A DNA stretch of 5,006 nt from Verrucomicrobiota bacterium (GTDB taxonomy: Bacteria > Verrucomicrobiota > Verrucomicrobiia > Limisphaerales > UBA1096): positions 1-5,006 of the forward strand of contig JASLKI010000215.1 in NCBI GenBank assembly GCA_030747575.1, read 5' to 3'. The number at the start of each line of letters is the position of its first letter. Position 1 is the first letter of the stretch. The position numbers and the translations under genes were made by a program. Of the stretch, positions 1 through 5,006 are shown in pieces. A model generated the notes under the pieces. It was not told the origin of the DNA. It made no database searches and saw nothing but the letters and a program-made list of their open reading frames with translations.

Positions 1-70
1 TGGCAACGAGTTGCGCGGTGAAATCAGCGGCGGAACGCGGGCGCAACAGTTGTCGGAGCGGGTTCGGCAT
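1..70 (-). CDS. 5' end of an unidentified gene, cut by the left window edge
   Basis: An ATG at 70-68 on the minus strand opens a frame that stays open to the window edge. It gives 23 residues beginning MPNPLRQLLRPRSAADF, a basic, mostly hydrophilic N-terminus. It starts 17 bases after the dehydratase stop codon and on the same strand, so it is probably the next gene of one operon, and by context a polysaccharide-biosynthesis gene. The fragment does not resemble the start of the CapF/WbjC reductase that follows capE-type genes in L-FucNAc clusters, which would open with a Rossmann GxxGxxG motif. No Shine-Dalgarno sequence precedes the ATG; a 14-base palindrome occupies that place. An upstream TTG at 82-80 in the same frame is an alternative start. 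The product cannot be assigned from what is visible. Confidence 0.5.
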   Translation of the reverse strand, partial: MPNPLRQLLRPRSAADFTAQLVA

Positions 71-71
71 G

Positions 72-85
72 CGCTTGGCCAAGCG
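72..85. repeat. 14-base perfect palindrome CGCTTGGCCAAGCG, copy 1 (intergenic)
   Basis: The sequence equals its own reverse complement and lies wholly between the dehydratase stop (88-90) and the ATG of the next minus-strand gene (70-68). It shares 16 identical bases (71-86) with the copy at 2266-2281. As RNA it could fold as a 5-bp stem with a GGCC loop directly upstream of the start codon. It is one member of the TTGGCCAA family found through the window. Confidence 0.85.
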
Positions 86-87
86 GG

Positions 88-1074
88 TTAAATATACAAC
101 TCGACCTCGCCCATTTTGTCGAGCAGCGGCTCGATGTCGGCGGCGGAGTCGAGTTGGCGGGTGTTGGCGGAGGTGTACTCGGTGCCGAGCGGCTGCGCGG
201 CGCGGTGATCTGGCACACGGTACTCTGGGTGGATGGCGTAAAAAAGTTCCTCCTCGGTGACGCGCTGCATTTCGTACTCGTTGACGAGCGTTTCGTGCAG
301 TTTTTCTCCGGGCCGAATGCCGGTGACGTTGACCGGGTGGTCGGCGCCTTGCGGGCTGAATTTTCGGCGAACCGCCTCGGCGAGATTCGCGATGGTGCAG
401 GCCGGCGACTTGCGCACGAAGATCTCGCCGCCGAGCGCGTGTTGCATCGCGTGCAGCACGAGGCCTACCGACTGGTCAAGCGTCATGAGAAAGCGCGTCA
501 TCTCCGGCACGGTGAGCGTGAGCGGCTCGTCGTTTTCGATCTGCCGCTTGAACAGCGGGATGACCGAGCCGCGGCTGCCCATCACGTTGCCGTAGCGCAC
601 GCAGCAGAATTTCGTGTCGCCGCCGTTTTGGTTTTGGCTGCAGACGAGTTTCTCCATCATCGCCTTGCTAGTGCCCATGGCGTTGAGCGGCTTGACGGCC
701 TTGTCGGTGCTGAGGGCGACGAAGGTTTTCACCCCCGCGGCCCTGGCGGTGCGGCAGGCGTTTTGCGAGCCGCCGACGTTTGTCTTGTAGGCCTCGTACG
801 GAAATTTTTCGCACGACGGCACGTGCTTGAGGGCGGCGGCATGGAAGACGAGATCGACGCCGGCCATGGCTTCCTCGAGGCGGGCCTCCTCGCGCACGTC
901 GCCGACGAGATATTGGAACTGCGGGAACGCCTGCTGCATCTCCCACTGCTTCTTTTCGTCGCGGCTGAAGATGCGAATCTGAGCGGGGGACTGCTTGAGC
1001 AGGTGGGCGGCGACGCGGTTTCCGAAGGAGCCGGTGCCGCCGGTGATCAGGATTGTGGAGCCGGAAACATTCAT
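88..1074 (-). CDS. capE: UDP-GlcNAc 4,6-dehydratase (inverting), CapE/WbjB/FnlA type
   Basis: This 328-residue extended short-chain dehydrogenase/reductase should act in the cytoplasm on UDP-GlcNAc to give a 4-keto-6-deoxy sugar for capsule, O-antigen or other glycan. The NAD(P)-binding motif TGGTGSFG is at residues 11-18, RIFSRDEKKQ at 34-43, GDV at 58-60, HAAALKHVPSCE at 78-89, STDKA at 122-126, RYGNV at 160-164, MTRFLMT at 192-198 and RPGEKLHETL at 254-263. The usual catalytic YxxxK is replaced by MGTSK at 133-137 (Met133, Lys137), which to my knowledge marks the CapE/WbjB/FnlA branch (dehydratase with 5-epimerase activity) as opposed to PseB/FlaA1, which keeps the Tyr. There is no membrane segment, so it is not a long CapD/PglF-type protein. 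Its length is near the family's usual 330-345. The ATG at 1074 places the glycine-rich loop correctly close to the N-terminus, but no clear Shine-Dalgarno precedes it. It is divergent from the exported protein and followed closely by another gene. Family assignment is strong; the exact sugar product is inferred. Confidence 0.93.
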   Translation of the reverse strand: MNVSGSTILITGGTGSFGNRVAAHLLKQSPAQIRIFSRDEKKQWEMQQAFPQFQYLVGDVREEARLEEAMAGVDLVFHAAALKHVPSCEKFPYEAYKTNVGGSQNACRTARAAGVKTFVALSTDKAVKPLNAMGTSKAMMEKLVCSQNQNGGDTKFCCVRYGNVMGSRGSVIPLFKRQIENDEPLTLTVPEMTRFLMTLDQSVGLVLHAMQHALGGEIFVRKSPACTIANLAEAVRRKFSPQGADHPVNVTGIRPGEKLHETLVNEYEMQRVTEEELFYAIHPEYRVPDHRAAQPLGTEYTSANTRQLDSAADIEPLLDKMGEVELYI

Positions 1075-1089
1075 GCCAATGCCGCAACG

Positions 1090-1118
1090 AGTCTATGCCC
1101 GGCCCCCGCGATTGGCAA
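1090..1118 (-). promoter_or_regulatory. candidate sigma-70-type promoter for the dehydratase operon
   Basis: On the minus strand a TTGCCA box (1118-1113; 5 of 6 matches to TTGACA) is followed after exactly 17 bases by TAGACT (1095-1090; 4 of 6 matches to TATAAT). Transcription would begin near 1083, giving a leader of only about 9 bases before the ATG at 1074. That fits the absence of a Shine-Dalgarno site. The prediction rests on consensus match and position alone. Confidence 0.35.
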
Positions 1119-1139
1119 TGGACAAGGCTTGTGCCATTG
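1116..1139. promoter_or_regulatory. imperfect dyad in the divergent intergenic region, possible operator
   Basis: The left arm CAATGGACAAG (1116-1126) and the right arm CTTGTGCCATTG (1128-1139) are reverse complements apart from one extra base in the right arm, with a single G between them. It overlaps the candidate -35 box of the dehydratase promoter and lies 26 bases before the start of the plus-strand gene. It could therefore bind a dimeric regulator that affects both genes. No regulator gene is visible nearby. With so short a centre it is more plausible as a protein-binding dyad than as a terminator. Confidence 0.35.
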
Positions 1140-1164
1140 GTCTGGCAGGACTAGCCTTCGGCTC

Positions 1165-2025
1165 ATGAAAGCCATCGCTGTTGGTATCATGGCGGGTTTG
1201 GGGCTGTTAACGGCTTCAGCGGCACCGGGTACCGAGGCCCAAGAGGCCAAGCCTCAAGGCTCTGCCACCGTGCCGTTGGCCAAGCGGGAGACGGTGCAGC
1301 TTGAGTTCGAGACCGTGCGCGGCCTGGCCTATCAGGTTTACTCGAGAAAAGGCAAAAACGAGTGGCGACCGCTTGGCCAATTGGTCGAGGGCGACGGCAA
1401 ACCGGCGACCGTGTCTTACCCGGGCGACGACGACGGCGTGGAGTTTCGAGTGGAGACATACGAGGCCGTCGAGCCGCCGACGCTGCCCGCGGGCATCGAC
1501 TACAAACTGACTGGCATTTATCGGTTGCGTGGGGCGTACAAGGTCTGCGTGGCCAAGGTAAATCGCACCACCGATCCGGTACGCACCGCCCACTTCACGC
1601 TTGGCCGAGGGGACACCGGCGGGTCGCTTCGGCTGCTCGACATTGATGCCGCCGCAGGGCGGGTGCGGATTGAGGCGGGCGGCGTGCCGTTGACGCTGAG
1701 TTTGCATGGCAACACATTTCAAACCGCAACCGCCAAGCCGCCACAGCCGCCGCAATCGGTGGCTGGCAAGCCGACGATCATCACTGCGCCGCCGAAGGGC
1801 AGCGTGTACATGGCCAGGAACGAGCCGTACTATAAAGAGGCGCAGAAAAAGCACACCAACCGCTACTCGCTGCTGGAGGGTTCCACGGTCAGGGCCATCA
1901 ACCGCAGCATTCGCTCCCAGCCGCAGAGCATCTTCACGCCGCGCGTTTCCGTGCCGGGTTATCAACAGCCGTACTACTACCGTCCGAGCTCGCGCTCCAC
2001 AACATTCCGCATCCGCCGTAGGTAG
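1165..2025 (+). CDS. exported protein of unknown function with two small beta-rich modules
   Basis: The product is 286 residues. The ATG at 1165 is chosen because it gives a typical signal peptide: basic MK, hydrophobic core to about residue 16, and an ASA/SAA cleavage region at 17-20. The mature protein should be periplasmic, surface-exposed or secreted. Residues about 44-98 (VQLEF..., Y56, W67, GDG at 76-78, FRVE at 94-97) resemble a short beta-sandwich module that I associate with verrucomicrobial exported proteins. Residues about 113-182 (YKLTGIYRLRG, then GDTGGSLRLLDID, then RVRIEAGG and LTLSL) resemble the compact beta-fold of PilP/GspC-like secretion and pilus components; this is pattern resemblance only. 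A Pro-rich linker (about 190-210) leads to a tail rich in Tyr, Ser and Arg, with seven Arg in the last 27 residues and RIRRR at the end. The possible Shine-Dalgarno GGCAGGA (1144-1150) is 14 bases from the ATG, separated by a small hairpin (AGCC-TTC-GGCT, 1153-1163). The frame is open far upstream opposite the dehydratase, but that part is antisense shadow. No function can be assigned. Confidence 0.8.
   Translation: MKAIAVGIMAGLGLLTASAAPGTEAQEAKPQGSATVPLAKRETVQLEFETVRGLAYQVYSRKGKNEWRPLGQLVEGDGKPATVSYPGDDDGVEFRVETYEAVEPPTLPAGIDYKLTGIYRLRGAYKVCVAKVNRTTDPVRTAHFTLGRGDTGGSLRLLDIDAAAGRVRIEAGGVPLTLSLHGNTFQTATAKPPQPPQSVAGKPTIITAPPKGSVYMARNEPYYKEAQKKHTNRYSLLEGSTVRAINRSIRSQPQSIFTPRVSVPGYQQPYYYRPSSRSTTFRIRRR
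1276..1283. repeat. TTGGCCAA palindrome, copy 2
   Basis: Core octamer followed by GCGG, the same right flank as the 16-base copies at 71-86 and 2266-2281. It is read as Leu-Ala-Lys (TTG GCC AAG) in the exported-protein gene. Confidence 0.7.
1373..1380. repeat. TTGGCCAA palindrome, copy 3
   Basis: Core octamer preceded by CCGC, matching the left half of the long palindrome. Here the codon phase differs: it is read as Leu-Gly-Gln (CTT GGC CAA) in the exported-protein gene. Confidence 0.7.
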
Positions 2026-2028
2026 TTT

Positions 2029-3450
2029 TTACTTGGCGAGGGCGTCGAGGAGCTTTTGGTGAATCCCGCCGAAGCCGCCGTTGCTGAGGACGCAGAGGAT
2101 GTCGCCTTCCTTCGCCTGACCGACGACGTGTTCCACGATCTCATCGGCGGTGGGGATATAATCCGCCTCGGTGTCGGCGGTGCGGATGTCTTCCATCAGC
2201 CGGGCCGGATCGAGCCTTTCTTCGGTGGGTATTTGCTCGAGCCGCGCGATTTCCGCCACGACAACGCGCTTGGCCAAGCGGAGTGCCTCGGCGAGTTCGG
2301 CCTGAAAATGGCTGCGGCGGGTGGTGTTGCTGCGTGGCTCGAAAATCGCCCAGACGCGCCGGCCGGGGTATCGCTGGCCAAGCGCCTTGAGCGTCTCGCG
2401 GATGGCGGTGGGGTGGTGGGCGAAGTCGTCTATCACGGTCACGCCGCCGGCTTCGCCGCGAATTTCCATTCGGCGCCGAATGCCCTCGAACGTGTCGAGG
2501 CCGGACTGAATCTGCACGTCGTTGAGTCCGGCGTAGCGCGCCAGCAACAGCGCGGCGAGGGCGTTGCGGATATTGAGTTCGCCGACCATCGGGATGCAAA
2601 ACGTCGTGTCGCCGAGTCGAAATTCGGAGCCGCTTTCGTTGTAGGCCAAGCCGCTGGCCAAGTCGTCGCAGTCGCCGCCCAAGCCGAAGCGGCGCACGGG
2701 GCAGTGGTCGATGCCGAGCAGCGGCTCGAGGTTGGCGTCGTCGCCGTTGGCCAGGAGCAGGCCGTTGCTCGGGACGATGTTGATGAGGCGTTGAAAGGAA
2801 GTTTGGATTTCGGCGAGGCTGCCAAAAATGTCGGCATGATCGAACTCGAGGTTGTTGATGACGACGGCCTCGGGGAGGTAGTGGACGAACTTGCTGCGCT
2901 TGTCGAAAAACGCTGTGTCGTATTCGTCGCCCTCAATCACGAACCAGTCGCTGTCGGTGAAACGCGCGCCTTGGCCAAGGTTGTTCGGGATGCCTCCGAT
3001 GAGGAAGCTGGGGTTGAGGCCGTTATGCTCGAGCAACCATGCGAGCAGCGACGCGGTGGTCGTCTTGCCATGCGTGCCGGAGACGACGAGCGAGCGTTTG
3101 CCGCGCAGGAACTGGTGCTTGAGCAGCTCCGGCAGCGAGCAGTAGTTGAGCTTCTGCCCGAGCGCGAACTCGGCCTCGGGGTTACCGCGCGAGATGGCGT
3201 TGCCGATGACGACCAAGTCCGGTTTGTGCGCGAGGTTGGCCTCGCCGAACGGCTTGGCCGCGATGCCGCGCTCCTCGAGGAAGGTGGACATCGGTGGGTA
3301 GATGCCCTGATCGGAGCCGCTGACCGCGATGCCGCGCTCCTTCAGCGCCGCGGCAACGGAGGCCATTGCGGTGCCGCAAATGCCGACGAAATGGATGGAG
3401 CGTGCGTTTTCGATGGTGGGCCTCAAGTCACTTTCCGCGGAAAGGCCCAT
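2029..3450 (-). CDS. mpl: UDP-MurNAc:L-Ala-gamma-D-Glu-meso-Dap ligase (Mpl)
   Basis: This cytoplasmic enzyme reattaches recycled murein tripeptide to UDP-MurNAc using ATP, bypassing the MurC, MurD and MurE steps. The 473 residues carry the Mur-ligase layout: an N-terminal Rossmann domain (HFVGICGTAM at 20-29, GSD at 45-47), a central ATPase domain with P-loop GTHGKTTT at 125-132, GDEYDTAFFDKR at 174-185, NNLEFDHADIF at 199-209 and GELNIRN at 290-296, and a C-terminal domain with DDFAHHPTAI at 341-350, FEPRSNT at 370-376 and SNGGFGGIHQKLL near the end. YPPMST at 51-56 and VIGNAISRGNP at 81-91 separate Mpl from MurC. All expected active-site motifs are intact. The ATG at 3450 gives about 17 residues ahead of the point where E. 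coli Mpl (457 residues) begins; GGGG about 9 bases upstream is a weak Shine-Dalgarno. The gene lies 61 bases downstream of the symporter and converges on the exported-protein gene with only 3 bases between stops, so any terminator must lie inside a neighbouring gene. Confidence 0.95.
   Translation of the reverse strand: MGLSAESDLRPTIENARSIHFVGICGTAMASVAAALKERGIAVSGSDQGIYPPMSTFLEERGIAAKPFGEANLAHKPDLVVIGNAISRGNPEAEFALGQKLNYCSLPELLKHQFLRGKRSLVVSGTHGKTTTASLLAWLLEHNGLNPSFLIGGIPNNLGQGARFTDSDWFVIEGDEYDTAFFDKRSKFVHYLPEAVVINNLEFDHADIFGSLAEIQTSFQRLINIVPSNGLLLANGDDANLEPLLGIDHCPVRRFGLGGDCDDLASGLAYNESGSEFRLGDTTFCIPMVGELNIRNALAALLLARYAGLNDVQIQSGLDTFEGIRRRMEIRGEAGGVTVIDDFAHHPTAIRETLKALGQRYPGRRVWAIFEPRSNTTRRSHFQAELAEALRLAKRVVVAEIARLEQIPTEERLDPARLMEDIRTADTEADYIPTADEIVEHVVGQAKEGDILCVLSNGGFGGIHQKLLDALAK
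2267..2280. repeat. 14-base perfect palindrome CGCTTGGCCAAGCG, copy 4 (inside mpl)
   Basis: Identical over 16 bases (2266-2281) to the intergenic copy at 71-86. Inside mpl, on the minus strand, it is read as Arg-Leu-Ala-Lys-Arg. A version lacking one base, CGCTGGCCAAGCG, lies 92 bases further right at 2372-2384 in a different codon phase (Leu-Gly-Gln), which suggests a degenerate family. Confidence 0.85.
2969..2980. repeat. 12-base palindrome CCTTGGCCAAGG, copy 5 (inside mpl)
   Basis: The TTGGCCAA core (2971-2978) has complementary flanks, giving a 12-base perfect palindrome. It is read as Asn-Leu-Gly-Gln-Gly on the minus strand, at residues 157-161 of Mpl. Confidence 0.7.
3431..3444. repeat. 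14-base palindrome CTTTCCGCGGAAAG at the 5' end of mpl
   Basis: A perfect palindrome starting 6 bases inside mpl, covering codons 3-7 of the N-terminal extension. It is unrelated in sequence to the TTGGCCAA family. It could be an operator or an early-coding RNA hairpin, or chance; nothing else in the sequence decides this. Confidence 0.35.
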
Positions 3451-3479
3451 TGCCTACCCCAGCCATCCGTCGAAGCCAA

Positions 3480-3508
3480 GTTTCAAAGCTTAATGCTCGC
3501 TTGGTCAA
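3480..3508 (-). promoter_or_regulatory. weak candidate promoter for mpl
   Basis: In the 61-base gap between symporter and mpl, TTGACC (3508-3503, minus strand; 5 of 6 matches to the -35 consensus) is followed after 17 bases by TGAAAC (3485-3480; only 3 of 6 matches to the -10 consensus). The gap is AT-richer than mpl. No terminator-like hairpin with a T-run is seen here, so read-through from the symporter remains possible. Confidence 0.2.
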
Positions 3509-3511
3509 ATG

Positions 3512-5006
3512 CTAGTTGTGATTGAGTTTGGTCCAAGTCAGGCCGTCGAGGTTTTTGGTTTGTGCTGGGATGATTAGGCTAGCAATCCAACCGGACAGAA
3601 AACATGTAACTGTTCCAATGGCTCCGATGATCAGCGGGTGGGCATCGGTGTGAAATTTCACATAATATAGAACGGCCGCCGCTACGATGACCCCGGTCCA
3701 AGCGTGAACGCTTGCCGTGCGATTGGTGAATATGGCCAAGGTAAATAAGCCTCCCAGCGTACCAAGAATCAAGCCGACGTAGCCCATCAGGGTGTCCCAA
3801 AGGTTTTTGCTGTCTTGTGATGCAATATAGATTGCCGAAACGGTGCCGAGGACACCGAGGACCACCGTGATGCGCTTGGCCAATTTTAGCAGCGATTCAC
3901 TATCCCTGTTTTTCGAAAGAAAATCGGTTGTGAATGCCGTCGCAATGGAATGCATACTTGAGTCGAGACTGGACATCGCAGCGGCAAACACCCCGGCGAT
4001 TACCAGTCCCGCAAGGCCGGCTGGCATTTGGTGCAGAATGAAGTGGGGAAAGATTTGGTCGATTTTTGAAATTGGTTCCAGATTTGATGGTTGTTGTTGG
4101 AAATAGACGAACAATGCTGTGCCAACCCCGAAAAAGAGAACCGAAAGCGGAACACTCAGGGCGCTGTTAGTCCAAATGGCCTTGGCAGCTTCCTTTTCGG
4201 TAGGGGTGGTGAGATAGCGTTGCACCACGGCTTGATCCGTACCGTAGCTGAGGATTTGGGCGAAGATGCCGCCGATGATAATCACCCAAATTGTGTCGAT
4301 GCCACTTACAAAGCTAAAGTCGGTGTTCACCATCTCAAACTTACCCTGTCCCGAGGCCGTTTCAATAATGGCTGAAAATCCTCCGTCCACTTCTCCTACG
4401 ATTACAAAAAACGCAACCAATGCCCCGCCCACGAGGACGATTGTTTGAATGACATCCGTCCAAATAACGGCTTCGATGCCGCCAAGCACTGTATAGATTG
4501 TGCTCAAAACGCCCATGGTGATAATGCAGTACATAACATCCCAACCTGTAACCGAAGACAGGGCGAGCGCGGGAAGCAATATAACTATGCCCATGCGCGC
4601 GAGTTGAAAGATGGCGAAGCTGGCGCTACCCAGTTTTCGCAAACCCGTGCTGAACCGCATCTCCAAATATTCATAGATGCTTGTGATACCCAGGCGTCGA
4701 TAAAATGGGAGGAAACAGTATATAATAAGCGGCGCCATTACCGGGATGGTCATGTTAAATATAAACCAGGTCCAATTCGTGGCGTACGCTTTGGCGGGTA
4801 TGGAAAGATAAGTGATGGCGCTCAGCATGGTCGAAAAAATACTTAGGCCAGCCGCCCACCAAACGACTCGTCTGCCGGCTAAAAAATAATCCTCGGCAGA
4901 ATTGTTTTTTCGTGAAAAATAGATCCCGATCCCGATGAGGACACCCATGTATGAGACCATTACAATCCAGTTTGCAGTCCCAAAGTTTTCGTTTTGTCTG
5001 GGCAGA
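3512..5006 (-). CDS. sodium:solute symporter (SSS family), 5' end beyond the right edge
   Basis: An inner-membrane transporter that uses the sodium gradient to import a small solute. The visible part is 497 residues, mostly hydrophobic segments as expected for the 13-helix LeuT-fold core. Numbering from the Met at 4960: EDYFLAGR 23-30, GITSIYEYLEMRF 91-103, the family signature GGIEAVIWTDVIQ 160-172, SYGTDQAVVQRYL 238-250, and AAAMSSLDSSMHS 326-338, whose Ser residues likely belong to the sodium site. That Met is probably not the start: the frame is open for 15 more codons to the edge, ending in NFGTANWIV just before it, which completes the first membrane helix. The true N-terminus is therefore outside the window, and may include an extracytoplasmic domain as in kelch-SSS fusions. 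Base composition is markedly AT-richer than in mpl (sampled 60-base rows 42-55% GC against 55-72%). Substrate unknown; sugar or sialic-acid-type substrates are possible by resemblance. Confidence 0.93.
   Translation of the reverse strand, partial: LPRQNENFGTANWIVMVSYMGVLIGIGIYFSRKNNSAEDYFLAGRRVVWWAAGLSIFSTMLSAITYLSIPAKAYATNWTWFIFNMTIPVMAPLIIYCFLPFYRRLGITSIYEYLEMRFSTGLRKLGSASFAIFQLARMGIVILLPALALSSVTGWDVMYCIITMGVLSTIYTVLGGIEAVIWTDVIQTIVLVGGALVAFFVIVGEVDGGFSAIIETASGQGKFEMVNTDFSFVSGIDTIWVIIIGGIFAQILSYGTDQAVVQRYLTTPTEKEAAKAIWTNSALSVPLSVLFFGVGTALFVYFQQQPSNLEPISKIDQIFPHFILHQMPAGLAGLVIAGVFAAAMSSLDSSMHSIATAFTTDFLSKNRDSESLLKLAKRITVVLGVLGTVSAIYIASQDSKNLWDTLMGYVGLILGTLGGLFTLAIFTNRTASVHAWTGVIVAAAVLYYVKFHTDAHPLIIGAIGTVTCFLSGWIASLIIPAQTKNLDGLTWTKLNHN
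3876..3883. repeat. TTGGCCAA palindrome, copy 6 (inside the symporter)
   Basis: Core octamer preceded by GCGC, matching the left half of the 16-base consensus; the right half has diverged to TTTT. On the minus strand it is read as Leu-Ala-Lys at residues 360-362 of the symporter (numbering from the Met at 4960). It shows that the motif family also reaches the AT-richer gene. Confidence 0.65.

Noticed and set aside
154..1164. Long plus-strand open frame opposite the dehydratase, in phase with the exported-protein gene, as if that gene were 623 codons long
   Set aside because: Its translation is low-complexity and Ala/Gly/Val/Arg-rich, typical of the antisense of a GC-rich gene. The minus strand has a complete set of dehydratase motifs, and a clean signal peptide begins at 1165.
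2005..2045. TTTTT at 2026-2030 as part of a terminator for the exported-protein gene
   Set aside because: No stable GC-rich hairpin precedes the T-run; the short complementary segments seen are too weak to call.
874..3279. CTCGAG hexamer repeated seven times (874, 1341, 2236, 2725, 2845, 3028, 3274)
   Set aside because: Six of the seven are Leu-Glu (CTC GAG) in the minus-strand genes, so ordinary codon preference explains them, unlike TTGGCCAA.
3472..3506. Inverted CCAAG / CTTGG segments in the symporter-mpl gap as a terminator
   Set aside because: Five-base arms separated by about 20 bases and no following T-run on the minus strand; not distinguishable from chance.
2056..3525. 489-codon plus-strand open frame covering nearly all of mpl
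   Set aside because: It mirrors mpl almost exactly, has biased Ala/Val/Glu-rich composition and no recognisable motif, while the minus strand encodes an intact Mpl. It is an antisense shadow of high-GC codon use.
4091..4846. Plus-strand open frames of about 60-133 codons inside the symporter region
   Set aside because: All lie antisense to conserved membrane helices of the symporter and show no motif, signal or ribosome site of their own.
1..5006. tRNA, rRNA, CRISPR arrays, insertion sequences, toxin-antitoxin pairs
   Set aside because: No spaced direct-repeat array, transposase-like motif, terminal inverted repeats or tRNA-like fold was found; nearly all sequence is accounted for by five protein genes.

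Overview
The window looks like chromosomal DNA from a Gram-negative bacterium with a meso-diaminopimelate peptidoglycan. A member of the PVC group, most likely Verrucomicrobiota, is my best guess. Reasons: Mpl, a muropeptide-recycling ligase, is present; the only exported orphan carries a short beta-rich module of a type I associate with verrucomicrobial secreted proteins; the sodium:solute symporter resembles types common in Planctomycetes, Verrucomicrobia and Bacteroidetes; and start codons mostly lack a clear Shine-Dalgarno sequence. This placement is inference, not proof.

Layout, left to right. At 1-70 (minus) is the first 23 codons of a gene running off the left edge. At 88-1074 (minus) is a nucleotide-sugar 4,6-dehydratase of the CapE/WbjB/FnlA type, for surface polysaccharide synthesis; it and the left-edge gene probably form one operon. 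A 90-base divergent intergenic region (1075-1164) holds a candidate promoter for the dehydratase and an imperfect dyad. At 1165-2025 (plus) is an exported protein of unknown function with two small beta-rich modules and an Arg/Tyr-rich tail. It converges, with a 3-base gap, on mpl at 2029-3450 (minus). At 3512-5006 (minus) is a sodium:solute symporter whose 5' end lies beyond the right edge; it lies 61 bases upstream of mpl and could be co-transcribed with it.

The genes mostly concern the cell envelope: sugar-nucleotide modification, an exported protein, reuse of cell-wall tripeptide, and a membrane transporter. Coding density is very high. No RNA gene, insertion sequence, CRISPR array or convincing terminator was seen, and no gap exceeds 90 bases.

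The most unusual signal is at the DNA level. The octamer palindrome TTGGCCAA occurs six times, twice inside an identical 16-base context holding the 14-base palindrome CGCTTGGCCAAGCG. It is read in two codon phases and also lies in a non-coding gap, so it looks like a highly iterated palindrome (comparable in style to cyanobacterial HIP1) and not a by-product of codon use. Base composition also drops sharply from about 3450 rightwards: the symporter is visibly AT-richer than the rest.
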